From positions 2,061,501 through 2,125,500 of the forward strand of contig NZ_CP109017.1 in assembly GCF_036226765.1 (NCBI RefSeq): a stretch of DNA of 64,000 nucleotides. Reading direction: 5' to 3'. Made by a program: the position numbers and the translations under genes. The notes below the pieces were generated by a model. That model was not told where the DNA came from, did no database searches, and saw nothing but the letters and a program-made list of their open reading frames with translations. This document shows, piece by piece, positions 30,904-38,914 of this stretch; position 1 is the stretch's first letter; every line of letters starts with the position of its first letter. This DNA is from Streptomyces sp. NBC_00670 (lineage in GTDB: Bacteria; Actinomycetota; Actinomycetes; Streptomycetales; Streptomycetaceae).

Positions 30904-33900
30904 TCACGCGTCGTAGAACAGCCTCTCCGCCACCGTCCGTGCCAACCGCGTCGTACGGCGGTAGTCGTCGAGCATGTCACCGACGTGACCGGGGCCGTAC
31001 CCCAGATAGCGCCCCACCGCCGCCAACTCCCGCGCGTCGGAGGGGAACGTGTCCCCCGCCCGCCCCCGCACCAGCATCACCGCGTTCCGCACCCGCGTGG
31101 CCAGCACCCACGCCTCGTCCAACGTCGCCGCGTCCTCCGCCGACAGCAGCCCCGCCTCCCGCGCCGCCGTCAGCGCGGCCCGCGTCCGGGTGGTGCGCAG
31201 CTCCCCCACCTCGTACCCGTGCCGCAACTGCATCAACTGCACCGTCCACTCCACGTCGGACAGCCCACCCCGCCCGAGCTTCGTGTGCAGCGTCGGATCC
31301 GCGCCCCGCGGCAGCCGCTCCGCCTCCATCCGCGCCTTCAGCCGCCGGATCTCCCGTACCGCGTCCTCCCCGAGCCCGCCCCGCGGATACCGCAGCGGGT
31401 CGACGAGCTCCAGGAACCGCGCCCCCAGCTCCGCGTCCCCCGCCACCGGCTCCGCCCGCAGCAGCGCCTGTGCCTCCCACCCCAGCGACCACCGGCGGTA
31501 GTACGCGGCGTACGAGGTCAGCGTCCGCACCAGCGGCCCGGACTTCCCCTCGGGCCGCAGATCCGCGTCGACGAGCAACGGCGGGTCCGCGCTCGGCAGT
31601 TGCAGCAGCCGCCGCATCTCGGTGACGACGGCGTTCGCGGCCCGCCCCGCCTCCGTCTCATCGACGCCCTCGCGCGGCTCGTGCACGAAGAGGACGTCCG
31701 CGTCGGAGCCGTAGCCGAGTTCGTGGCCGCCGAAGCGGCCCATGCCGATGACGGCGAACCGGGTGGGCAGCGTGTCGCCCCACCGCTCGCGCACCACGGC
31801 CCGCAGGGTTCCGGCGAGCGTGGCGGCGGTGAGGTCGGAGATCGCGCCGCCGACGAGGTCGACCAGGGCGCCCTGGTCCGCCTCGACGGGCGTCTCCTCG
31901 GTGCCGTAGGAGCCGACGATGTCGGCGGCGGCGGTGCGGAACAGCTCGCGCCGGCGCACTCCGCGCGCGGCGGTGACCGCCTGCTCGGCGCCGTCGGCGC
32001 GCCCCACGGCGGCGACGATCTCCTGTTCGAGCTGGGCGCGGGAGCGCGGGGCGAGCCCGCTGCCCGCGCGCCGCCCGTCCCCGTCGCCGAGCAGCGCGAC
32101 CGCCTCGGGCGCGCGCATCAGCAGGTCGGGCGCGAGCCGCCCGGCGGACAGGACGCGCGCGAGGTTCTCGGCGGCGGCGCCCTCGTCGCGCAGCAGCCGC
32201 AGGTACCAGGGGGTCTTGCCGAGCGCGTCGGACACCTTGCGGAAGCCCAGCAGCCCGGCGTCGGGGTCGGCCGAGTCGGCGAACCAGCCGAGCAGCACCG
32301 GCAGCAGGGTGCGCTGGATGGCGGCCTTGCGGGTGACCCCGGAGGCGAGCGCCTCCAGATGGCGCAGGGCGGCGGCGGGGTCGGCGTACCCCAGGGCGAC
32401 GAGCCGCTCGCGGGCGGCGCCGGGGCTCAGCCGGGCCTCGCCGGGGGCGAGCTGGGCGACGGCGTCGAGCAGCGGCCGGTAGAACAGCTTCTCGTGCAGC
32501 CGCCGTACGACACCGGCGTGCCGTTTCCACTCGCGGGTGAGGGTGGCGACGGGGTCGGTGCGCAGCCCGAGCGAGCGGCCGAGGCGCCGCAGGTCGGCCT
32601 CGTCCTCGGGGACGAGGTGGGTGCGGCGCAGCCGGTAGAGCTGGATGCGGTGCTCCATGGTGCGCAGGAAGCGGTAGGCCGCGTCGAGTTGTTCGGCGTC
32701 GGTGCGGCCGACGTAGCCGCCCGCGGCGAGGGCGGCCAGCGCGTCGAGGGTGGTGCGGCTGCGCAGGGAGGTGTCGGAGCGGCCGTGCACGAGCTGGAGG
32801 AGCTGGACGGCGAACTCGACGTCCCGCAGTCCGCCGGGGGCGAGTTTGAGCTCGCGGTCGATCTCGGCGGCGGGGATGTTCTCGACCACCCGGCGGCGCA
32901 TCTTCTGCACGTCGGCGACGAAGTTGTCGCGCTCGGCGGCCTCCCAGACCAGCGGCGCGAGGGCGTCGGTGTAGGCCGCGCCGAGCTCGGCGTCCCCGGC
33001 GACCGGGCGGGCCTTGAGCAGCGCCTGGAACTCCCAGGTCTTGGCCCACCGCTGGTAGTAGGCGAGGTGGCTGCTGAGCGTGCGGACGAGGGGCCCGTTG
33101 CGGCCCTCGGGGCGCAGATTGGCGTCGACGGGCCAGATGCTGCCCTCGATCGTGGTCTCGGAGCAGATCCGCATCAGGTGCGAGGCGAGCCGGGTGGCGG
33201 CCCGCAGCGCCCGGGCCTCGCCGTCGCCGTCGCCGCCGCCCGGGGACTCGGCGGGTTCCGCGACGAAGATGACGTCCACGTCGGAGACGTAGTTCAGCTC
33301 GTGGCCGCCGCACTTGCCCATCGCGATGACGGCGAGCCGGCAGAGCGCGGCGTCCTCGGGCGCGGCGGCCTCGGCGAGGGCGAGGGCGGCGCGCAGGGTG
33401 GCGGTGGCGAGGTCGGCGAGCTCGGCGGCGGTCTGGGCGAGGTCGGTGGTCCCGCACACGTCGCGCGCGGCGAGCGACAGCAGACAGCGGCGGTAGGCGA
33501 CGCGCAGCGCGACCGGGTCGTCGGCGTCCGCGAGCCGGCGTTCGAACTCGGGAACGCCGGGGTGCAGGTCCCGTGCCTCGTAGGTGACCAGGGCCTGCCA
33601 GTCGGCGGGGTGCCGGGCGAGGTGGTCGGCGAGCGCGGTGGAGGCGCCGAGCACCCCGAGCAGCCGGTCGCGCAGCGGCTTGGCCGCTATCAGGGTGTCC
33701 AGCAGTTCATGCCGTGCCGTGTCGCCCGGCTGCGCCTCGAGGAGCCGGACGAGTCCGAGCAGCGCGAGGTCGGGGTCGGCGGTGGCACCGAGGGCCTCCA
33801 GGAGGACGGGGTCGGCGCGCACGGCGGCGAGTTCGGGGGCGTCGAGCAGCCGTTCGGAGGCGGACGGATCGGTGAATCCGTGCCGCAGCAGCCGTGTGAA

Positions 33901-33930
33901 GGTACTGCTCCTGCGCCCCGGCACCGTCAT
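30904..33930 (-). CDS. glnE: glutamine synthetase adenylyltransferase/deadenylylase
   Basis: A 1008-residue bifunctional enzyme that attaches AMP to, and removes it from, glutamine synthetase I. Both nucleotidyltransferase domains are complete: GKCGGHELNYVSDVDVIFV (D217, D219) in the N-terminal, deadenylylating half and GRFGGHELGYGSDADVLFV (D743, D745) in the C-terminal, adenylylating half, each followed by the helical GlnE-type domain (LRDVEFAVQLLQLVHG and LSDVEWTVQLMQLRHG). Length matches actinobacterial GlnE. It stands alone, convergent with malR. It is about 6 kb from a glnA2-type gene that seems to lack the target tyrosine, so its substrate should be the main glnA product encoded elsewhere. 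Confidence 0.96.
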   Translation of the reverse strand: MTVPGRRSSTFTRLLRHGFTDPSASERLLDAPELAAVRADPVLLEALGATADPDLALLGLVRLLEAQPGDTARHELLDTLIAAKPLRDRLLGVLGASTALADHLARHPADWQALVTYEARDLHPGVPEFERRLADADDPVALRVAYRRCLLSLAARDVCGTTDLAQTAAELADLATATLRAALALAEAAAPEDAALCRLAVIAMGKCGGHELNYVSDVDVIFVAEPAESPGGGDGDGEARALRAATRLASHLMRICSETTIEGSIWPVDANLRPEGRNGPLVRTLSSHLAYYQRWAKTWEFQALLKARPVAGDAELGAAYTDALAPLVWEAAERDNFVADVQKMRRRVVENIPAAEIDRELKLAPGGLRDVEFAVQLLQLVHGRSDTSLRSRTTLDALAALAAGGYVGRTDAEQLDAAYRFLRTMEHRIQLYRLRRTHLVPEDEADLRRLGRSLGLRTDPVATLTREWKRHAGVVRRLHEKLFYRPLLDAVAQLAPGEARLSPGAARERLVALGYADPAAALRHLEALASGVTRKAAIQRTLLPVLLGWFADSADPDAGLLGFRKVSDALGKTPWYLRLLRDEGAAAENLARVLSAGRLAPDLLMRAPEAVALLGDGDGRRAGSGLAPRSRAQLEQEIVAAVGRADGAEQAVTAARGVRRRELFRTAAADIVGSYGTEETPVEADQGALVDLVGGAISDLTAATLAGTLRAVVRERWGDTLPTRFAVIGMGRFGGHELGYGSDADVLFVHEPREGVDETEAGRAANAVVTEMRRLLQLPSADPPLLVDADLRPEGKSGPLVRTLTSYAAYYRRWSLGWEAQALLRAEPVAGDAELGARFLELVDPLRYPRGGLGEDAVREIRRLKARMEAERLPRGADPTLHTKLGRGGLSDVEWTVQLMQLRHGYEVGELRTTRTRAALTAAREAGLLSAEDAATLDEAWVLATRVRNAVMLVRGRAGDTFPSDARELAAVGRYLGYGPGHVGDMLDDYRRTTRLARTVAERLFYDA

Positions 33931-34087
33931 CCCAGCCTCCCGTCGCTCACCCGGCCGCCTCGCGGGCCGTACGGCACCGCCGAGGGCCAGGCCGTACGGC
34001 GGCCTGATCAGGCCCGTCCGGGGGCGAGCCTATCCGCACCGGCACGGGGCGGCCCCGTGTGACCCCCGTGGGCCCCGTCCGGCGGGG

Positions 34088-35329
34088 TCATCCGGCGGCC
34101 GGCACCGGAACCGGGCTCTCCGGGAGCCGCCAGGCCCCGCCCCGGTCCTCCTTGGCGTACCGGGCGACGAGGTCGGGGACGCGCAGGAAGGAGGCCAGCG
34201 CGGCGGCGGAGTGGAAGGCGCCGATGGCCGGCCGGCTCTCCGGCAGCCCGAGCCGCAGCAGGCGCGGCTTGACGGCGGCCTGGATCTCGTCGACGAAGGG
34301 CCGCAGCACGGTGTCGTAGTCCGCCAGCGCCCGGGGCAGGTCGCCGGGGTGCCGGTTGATCTCCCCGGCCAGGACGTACGCGCCGACGAGGCCGCCGGAG
34401 ACGCCCATGCCGCTGTACGGGGAGGCGCAGTGGGCGGCGTCCCCGACCAGGGCGACGCGGCCGCGGGACCAGGTGTCGGTGCGCACTTGCAGGACTTCCT
34501 GGGAGTAGAAGCTCGCGGTCGTCGCCATGCCGTCGAGGAAGCGTTCCGTCTGCCAGCCGGCGTCGCGGAACCTGTCCGTCCAGAACCGCTTCTGCTTCTC
34601 GACGGGCTCCCGGTGCACGGCGGAGGCCGCCGCGGACTCCTCCCGCAGTACGAAGTAGACCTGCGTCTCGTCCGGGTGGTGGCTCCTGCGCATGATCATG
34701 CGGCCGCCGGGGGCGAGGTAGGTGTCGCGGACGTTGCCGTCCGTGGCGATGCGCGGCACGAACCAGTAGGCCATGTGCATCCCCACCCGCCGGTACGGGT
34801 CGGGGGCGCCGGGCGGGAGGAGGGCGCGCCGGATGCGGGAGCCCTGGCCGTCGGCGCCGACGAGGAGGTCGACGGTGCGGGAGGTGCCGTCGGAGAGGTG
34901 GGCGACGACCTCCGTGTCCCCCTGCTCGAAGCGCTCCACGCTCACGCCGAAGACGTACTCCACGTCGTCCTTCGTCGCCTCGTGCAGGATGCGCACCAGG
35001 TCGCCGCGCATGATCTCGTACTCGGAGGTCAGCGTCTGCCGTCCCCTGCCGGAGGTGTTGGCCATGATCGTGGCCCGCGTCCGGCCGCGCGCGTCCACGA
35101 AGGCGACGCCGCGCTCGTCGACGAGGCGGCCGCGGACGGCGTCGAGCAGCCCCATGCGCGCGATCGCCTCGATGCCCTGACCGCGCAGGTCGACCTGGGC
35201 GCCGGTGGCGCGCAGCGCCGGGAACCGTTCGACGACGCTCACCCGGTGTCCGCCCCGGGCGAGCCAGTGGGCGAGCGCCGGCCCGGCGATGCCGCCGCCG
35301 CAGACGAGGACGCGCAGAGAGGACTTCAT
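34088..35329 (-). CDS. FAD-dependent monooxygenase under TetR control
   Basis: A 413-residue class A flavoprotein monooxygenase. The Rossmann motif is VLVCGGGIAGPALAHWLARGGHRVSVVER, the second FAD region is VDLLVGADGQGSRIRRALL, and the GD motif is GRVALVGDAAHCASPYSGMGVSGGLVGAYVLAGEI. The ATG at 35329 is seven bases after GGAG; an upstream in-frame ATG would extend into the operator. It is divergent from a TetR gene that closely resembles Tn10-type TetR, with two tetO-like palindromes between them. The pairing suggests an inducible enzyme that oxidises a drug-like polycyclic compound, but it could equally act in a biosynthetic or catabolic step. Its substrate cannot be read from the sequence. 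Confidence 0.88.
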   Translation of the reverse strand: MKSSLRVLVCGGGIAGPALAHWLARGGHRVSVVERFPALRATGAQVDLRGQGIEAIARMGLLDAVRGRLVDERGVAFVDARGRTRATIMANTSGRGRQTLTSEYEIMRGDLVRILHEATKDDVEYVFGVSVERFEQGDTEVVAHLSDGTSRTVDLLVGADGQGSRIRRALLPPGAPDPYRRVGMHMAYWFVPRIATDGNVRDTYLAPGGRMIMRRSHHPDETQVYFVLREESAAASAVHREPVEKQKRFWTDRFRDAGWQTERFLDGMATTASFYSQEVLQVRTDTWSRGRVALVGDAAHCASPYSGMGVSGGLVGAYVLAGEINRHPGDLPRALADYDTVLRPFVDEIQAAVKPRLLRLGLPESRPAIGAFHSAAALASFLRVPDLVARYAKEDRGGAWRLPESPVPVPAAG

Positions 35330-35346
35330 CCCGGAACTCCGAATCT

Positions 35347-35391
35347 CTATCGGTGATAGGTGTCTTTCCAAAGTCCCCCTATCGCCGATAG
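35347..35391. promoter_or_regulatory. two tetO-like operators
   Basis: CTATCGGTGATAG (35347-35359) and CTATCGCCGATAG (35379-35391) lie in the 71-bp divergent region with centres 32 bp apart. The first differs from the Tn10 tetO core CTATCAGTGATAG at one base. Tn10 has two operators at similar spacing between tetA and tetR. These sites should bind the TetR encoded at 35401. Confidence 0.8.
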
Positions 35392-35400
35392 ATTGTCAAG

Positions 35401-35979
35401 GTGGCAAAGATGAACCGGGAGACCGTGATCGCCGAGGCGCTCGACCTGCTCGACGAGGTCGGCCTCGACGCCGTCAGCACGCGTCGGCTGGCGCAGCGGC
35501 TGGGCGTCGAACAGCCGTCGCTCTACTGGCACTTCAAAAACAAGAAGGAGTTGCTCGGCGCGATGGCCGAGGCCGCCATGGCCCCGCACGCGACGGCTGC
35601 GCTGCCGGCGCCGGAGGAGGACTGGCGCGAGTGGTTCCGCGAGAACACGCGGAGCTTCCGGCGCACGCTGCTGCTGCGCCGGGACGGTGCGCGGCTGCAC
35701 GCGGGGAGCAGTCCCGGCGCGGGGGACCTGGACCGGATCGCGCACAAGATGGCGTTCCTGGTCGCGTCCGGCCTGCCCGAACGGGAGGCCGGAATGGCGA
35801 TGCTGGCCGCCGGCCGCTTCACGGTGGGCAGCGTCCTGGAGGAACAGGCGGAGGACGGCTCCGCGGGGCCGCCGCCCGGCATCCCGCCGGTCGACCACGA
35901 CTCGGCGTTCGAGGCGGGCCTGAACCTGATCGTGGAGGGGCTGGCGCACGGGGCGGGGCGGGGTGAGGAGCCGCGTTGA
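35401..35979 (+). CDS. TetR-type repressor close to the tetracycline-repressor class
   Basis: A 192-residue repressor. It aligns without gaps to Tn10 TetR, as I recall that sequence, over the first 120 residues: VIAEALDLLDEVGLDAVSTRRLAQRLGVEQPSLYWHFKNKKELL in the DNA-binding part, WREWFRENTRSFRRTLLLRRDGARLHAG in the core, and FTVGSVLEEQ further on. Of the tetracycline contacts, N82, F86 and H100 are kept, T103 is Ser, and H64 and Q116 are replaced (Ala and Lys). It therefore probably binds a different polycyclic ligand. The start may be GTG 35401 or ATG 35410, the latter with AAGGTGG in front. It should repress the divergent monooxygenase gene and itself. Confidence 0.9.
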   Translation: MAKMNRETVIAEALDLLDEVGLDAVSTRRLAQRLGVEQPSLYWHFKNKKELLGAMAEAAMAPHATAALPAPEEDWREWFRENTRSFRRTLLLRRDGARLHAGSSPGAGDLDRIAHKMAFLVASGLPEREAGMAMLAAGRFTVGSVLEEQAEDGSAGPPPGIPPVDHDSAFEAGLNLIVEGLAHGAGRGEEPR

Positions 35980-36100
35980 GCCGAACGGCGAGGGGCGTCA
36001 CGATCCGTGTGGCGGACCGTGACGCCCGTGGCGTCCTTCGTCCTGGCGGGTCGGGACGGGGCGGGTCGGACGTGTCAGCGATGCCCTCTACTCGGAAGGC

Positions 36101-36160
36101 GGCTCAGAGGCCGGTTCAGAAGTCGGCTCAGAAGTCGGCTCAAAGGTCGACTCAGAAGTC
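36101..36160. repeat. five tandem 12-bp repeats
   Basis: Five units of GGCTCAGAAGTC type (36101-36112, 36113-36124, 36125-36136, 36137-36148, 36149-36160) with one to three changes each. The last unit encodes the final Asp-Phe-stop of the leftward gene at 36152; on that strand every unit contains an in-frame TGA, so the repeats supply a run of stop codons. Confidence 0.85.
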
Positions 36161-36478
36161 CGGGATGTTCTCGGCCTTGTGGCCCACGGACCTGATCGCC
36201 TTGAGCAGACGGTTCTGCCGCCGGTCCCGCTCCGCCCGCTCCGGCAACACGAGCCGCGCGGCGGCCTTCACGGCGTAGTCGTCCGGGTCACCGAAGGCGG
36301 TCCGGGGGTCCTCCCCCGTCTCGTCGCAGTGGAACGTGACCTCCTTGAGGGCCTGGAGCACGACGGCCCGGTCCACCCCCGGCTGCATGGCCAGCTTCCA
36401 CTGGAACCGCGACAGCCACTTCTCGGCGTCCTTGTCCTTGCCCCTCGCCGCGTCCGTCGGCCGGTCCTTCTTCGCCAC
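36152..36478 (-). CDS. small helical hypothetical protein
   Basis: A 108-residue protein starting at the GTG at 36478, five bases after GGGAG; the frame is open further upstream but has no good site. The sequence is highly charged and helical (KDKDAEKWLSRFQWKLAMQPGVDRAVVLQALKEVTFHCDETGEDPRTAFGDPDDYAVKAAARLVLPERAERDRRQNRLLKAIRSVG). The ALKEV to EDPRTAFGDPDDYA region resembles HAAS-type helical domains of membrane sensor proteins, but no membrane segment follows here. Function is unknown. It lies just downstream of the VapBC pair on the same strand. Confidence 0.65.
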   Translation of the reverse strand: MAKKDRPTDAARGKDKDAEKWLSRFQWKLAMQPGVDRAVVLQALKEVTFHCDETGEDPRTAFGDPDDYAVKAAARLVLPERAERDRRQNRLLKAIRSVGHKAENIPDF

Positions 36479-36573
36479 GTGCTCTCCCGGGTGCTCGGCA
36501 GGCGTCCGCCGTGTAGGACGCCGGGGCGCCGGGGCGGGTTCCACGATCACGATTTCCGCAGAACGACAGTCCG

Positions 36574-37011
36574 TCAGAGGTCATCGGGCAGGATGCGGAA
36601 GCACGTGTGCCTGCCGTCCACGGGGCGCAGCGCCCGGAAGTCCCGTATGTCCTTCGTGAGGATGGCGTCCGTGGCGTACTCGGCGGCGAGGGCGACATTC
36701 ACCGCGTCCACCAGATCGAGGTCGAGTGACGCGTAGCGTGCCCGAACGGTCAGCGCCATATCCAGAATCTCGGCGTGGGGCGTCGCCAGGACCAGGCGCG
36801 TCTGCCGTACGCGCGCGGCAAGGGCACGAAGGATCGTGTCGGCCGCTTGTCGCCCGACACGACTGGTGGCCACCTGATGCACTTCGGTCAGCGCCAGCGG
36901 GGTGGCCACGAGAAAGCCGCACTGATCCGCGGCCTTCCTGGCTTCGTAATGATCGGGGTCGGACCGATTGAAAAGAGCGAGAATGCCCGAGGTGTCGGCG
37001 ATCGCGATCAC
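36574..37011 (-). CDS. vapC: PIN-domain ribonuclease toxin (VapC family)
   Basis: A 145-residue PIN protein. The acidic metal-binding residues are in place: D6 (AIADTSG), E43 (LTEVHQ), D102 (LVDAVNVALA) and D121 (LTKDIRDF). The family cuts RNA, often tRNA or rRNA, and is neutralised by the partner antitoxin. Its ATG overlaps the antitoxin stop by four bases (37008-37011). Confidence 0.9.
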   Translation of the reverse strand: MIAIADTSGILALFNRSDPDHYEARKAADQCGFLVATPLALTEVHQVATSRVGRQAADTILRALAARVRQTRLVLATPHAEILDMALTVRARYASLDLDLVDAVNVALAAEYATDAILTKDIRDFRALRPVDGRHTCFRILPDDL

Positions 37012-37277
37012 GCGGCGTCGCCCTGACCATGGCGCTCCTGACCGGCGTGCGCACCGGTCGTCGCCGCACGGATCTCGTCCTTGCCCACCGGACCGCCGAA
37101 ATCGAAGGTCTCGTCGTCGGAAACGAACGGCTCGTCCCAGACGCGATGTGCCAGAGCGATCCGGTGAATGCCCTCACGAATTATCTCCGCCTCGGCGACG
37201 CCCAGACGTGCGGCGGCTTCCTTGATCAGGTCGAGATCGCTGTCTTCGGCGTAGACATTGGTTCGCTTGAGAGCCAT
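37008..37277 (-). CDS. vapB: ribbon-helix-helix antitoxin of the VapBC pair
   Basis: An 89-residue protein whose first 45 residues form a ribbon-helix-helix domain (MALKRTNVYAEDSDLDLIKEAAARLGVAEAEIIREGIHRIAL). The acidic C-terminal half (WDEPFVSDDETFDFGG) would wrap the toxin. The ATG at 37277 is preferred to an upstream start because the latter would run through the operator palindrome. Antitoxin first with overlapping toxin is the normal VapBC order. Confidence 0.85.
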   Translation of the reverse strand: MALKRTNVYAEDSDLDLIKEAAARLGVAEAEIIREGIHRIALAHRVWDEPFVSDDETFDFGGPVGKDEIRAATTGAHAGQERHGQGDAA

Positions 37278-37285
37278 GTCACGAT

Positions 37286-37302
37286 GGTACAGGTTATGTA
37301 CC
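37286..37302. promoter_or_regulatory. operator palindrome upstream of the antitoxin gene
   Basis: GGTACA-GGTTA-TGTACC is a perfect 6-5-6 inverted repeat nine bases before the antitoxin start, the usual position for VapB/VapBC autoregulation. It also carries AT-rich promoter-like sequence (TTATGT). Confidence 0.65.
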
Positions 37303-37494
37303 AAGGCCGCAGGAGTGAGTTCTCGACGTCCGGCCGGCGGCGTACTGAAGGACACCGGCTCCGGCGACTGGAGCCGGGCCTTGGGGCCACATCACTCGTT
37401 GGCGTGGTGACCGGCCCATTCGCCTCACCGAGCACGCGTTTCCATTTATCGTGAGATGCATCGCGATACGACGCGTTGAGCGGAGGGGGTGCGG

Positions 37495-38187
37495 ATGTCC
37501 GTAGACGATGAGGTGATGCGGCCCGAAGGCGCGGCCGAGGCGGCGGACGAGCCAGGGTGGGAGGTGGATCCCGACGACGACTGGGGGGTCGCGGTCATCA
37601 CCACGGTGGGGCGGCAGTTGCGGCTCCGGCGGGAGGCGTCGGGCATGCGGGCGGCCGACTTCGCGACGGCGATGGGATACGGCGAGGACCTGGTTCACAA
37701 GTGTGAGGGCGGTAAGCGAATCCCCCGGCCCGACTACCTGGACCGCGCCGATGAGGTGCTGAACGCCGGCGGGTTGCTCGCGGCCATGAAGGAGGACGTG
37801 AGGAAGGTCCGGTACCCGAAGCGGGTCCGGGACCTGGCTCGGATGGAGGCCCACGCAGTCGAGATCGCGTTGTACAGCACGCACAACATCCACGGCTTGC
37901 TGCAGACCGACGAACACATGCGTGCGTTGTTCGACGTATGGCTCCCTGCCTACTCCGAGGAGGAGACAGAGCGGATCATGGGTGCCCGGTCGGCGCGTCC
38001 GCCACTGGCATGGTTCAAGAGCAGCTACAGCAGCAGCGGAGACGGCAACGACTGCGTCGAGGTAGCGATATCCCCCGCCGCCATCCACGTCCGCGACTCC
38101 AAGAACACCACCGGCCCCCGGATGACCCTCGCTCCGGGCGCCTGGACGCGCTTCGTCACACACACCGGACGTTCAAGCCGCCTCTGA
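37495..38187 (+). CDS. XRE-DUF5753 regulator fused to a DUF397 domain
   Basis: A 230-residue chimera. Residues about 35-95 are an XRE domain (VGRQLRLRREASGMRAADFATAMGYGEDLVHKCEGGKRIPRPDYLDRADEVL), then the first part of DUF5753 (EAHAVEIALYSTHNIHGLLQTDEHMRALFDVWLPAYSEEE). At about residue 163 (ARSARPPL) it passes straight into a complete DUF397 domain (AWFKSSYSSSGDGNDCVEVAISPAAIHVRDSKNTTGPRMTLAPGAWTRFV). The last 100 or so residues of DUF5753 are missing. An in-frame deletion between the regulator gene and a downstream DUF397 gene would explain it. The ATG at 37495 is six bases after GGAGGGG. Its 3' end overlaps the convergent TetR gene by 15 bases. Confidence 0.85.
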   Translation: MSVDDEVMRPEGAAEAADEPGWEVDPDDDWGVAVITTVGRQLRLRREASGMRAADFATAMGYGEDLVHKCEGGKRIPRPDYLDRADEVLNAGGLLAAMKEDVRKVRYPKRVRDLARMEAHAVEIALYSTHNIHGLLQTDEHMRALFDVWLPAYSEEETERIMGARSARPPLAWFKSSYSSSGDGNDCVEVAISPAAIHVRDSKNTTGPRMTLAPGAWTRFVTHTGRSSRL

Positions 38188-38787
38188 CCGCCAGCCGTTG
38201 AGGAGCAGGTCGAAGATCTGCTTCACGCTCGCCTCCGGGTCCTCGCGGTCCCGTGTGAGCGTCGGGACCTCCAGGACGAACCGTGCGAGGGCCGCGCACG
38301 CGAGGTCGTCGGGGGTCCGGCCCAGCTCCTCGGCGATCGCCGTGCCAAGGGTGTCCGCGTGGCGCATCCACATCCGCTCGCTGTACTCGCGGAGCGCCGG
38401 TGTGCCGTCGACGAGGGCGGCGAACCCCTTCCGGCGCGGGTCCGCCGCGATCGGGATCCAGGCCGTCAGCGCGTGCGCGCGCAGCGCCTCCACCACGCCC
38501 TGGCCCTCGGGCCGCTCGCGCACGCAGGCGCGCAACCGCGCGTCCACGTCCTCCTCGCGGTCGAAGACCAGTGACTCCTTGCTCGGGAAGTGCGCGAAGA
38601 GGGTCGTCGTCGAGACGTCGGCCTTCTCGGCGACGTCGCGGACGCTGACGCGGTCGAAGCCGTGCTCCAGGAACAGTTCGAGCGCGGCGTCGGCGATGGC
38701 ATGCCTCGTCGCGGCCTTCTTGCGCTCGCGGCGGCCGACGGCGGGGCGGGGGGCGGCGGTGCGGTCCGGGGGCGTGACGTCGGGCAT
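38173..38787 (-). CDS. TetR-family regulator divergent from a TetX-like gene
   Basis: A 204-residue regulator with HTH RRERKKAATRHAIADAALELFLEHGFDRVSVRDVAEKADVSTTTLFAHFPSKESLVF and a helical ligand domain (the ALRAHALTAWIPI to VLEVPTLTRD region). The pattern is that of actinobacterial TetR proteins paired with flavin monooxygenases or reductases. The start may be ATG 38787 or ATG 38805. It is divergent from the FAD monooxygenase at 38915, with an imperfect palindrome between. Confidence 0.85.
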   Translation of the reverse strand: MPDVTPPDRTAAPRPAVGRRERKKAATRHAIADAALELFLEHGFDRVSVRDVAEKADVSTTTLFAHFPSKESLVFDREEDVDARLRACVRERPEGQGVVEALRAHALTAWIPIAADPRRKGFAALVDGTPALREYSERMWMRHADTLGTAIAEELGRTPDDLACAALARFVLEVPTLTRDREDPEASVKQIFDLLLNGWRSEAA

Positions 38788-38811
38788 GGCCTCACCGTAC
38801 CGCATAGCTGG

Positions 38812-38834
38812 ACCGATACAGAAACTGTACTGGT
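38812..38834. promoter_or_regulatory. imperfect palindrome in the TetR/TetX-like divergent region
   Basis: ACCGATACAG-AAA-CTGTACTGGT pairs at eight of ten positions. It lies 25 bases before the TetR start, and TACAG/CTGTA half-sites are typical of TetR operators. It probably controls both genes. Confidence 0.5.
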
Positions 38835-38914
38835 TGCACTTTCTTACTCACTTCTGCTTTGGTGGTGGCACGGCGCCGATCCGACCCCGGATCCCGATCC
38901 CAAGGAGCCCCGCC

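Noticed and set aside
30985..34062. A 1025-codon open frame opposite glnE
   Set aside because: The translation is low-complexity Arg/Pro/Gly-rich, and the opposite strand encodes GlnE with both nucleotidyltransferase motifs.
36101..36160. Tandem repeats considered as a CRISPR array
   Set aside because: Units are 12 bp and directly abutting with no spacers, and no cas genes are present. The same holds for 57528-57599.
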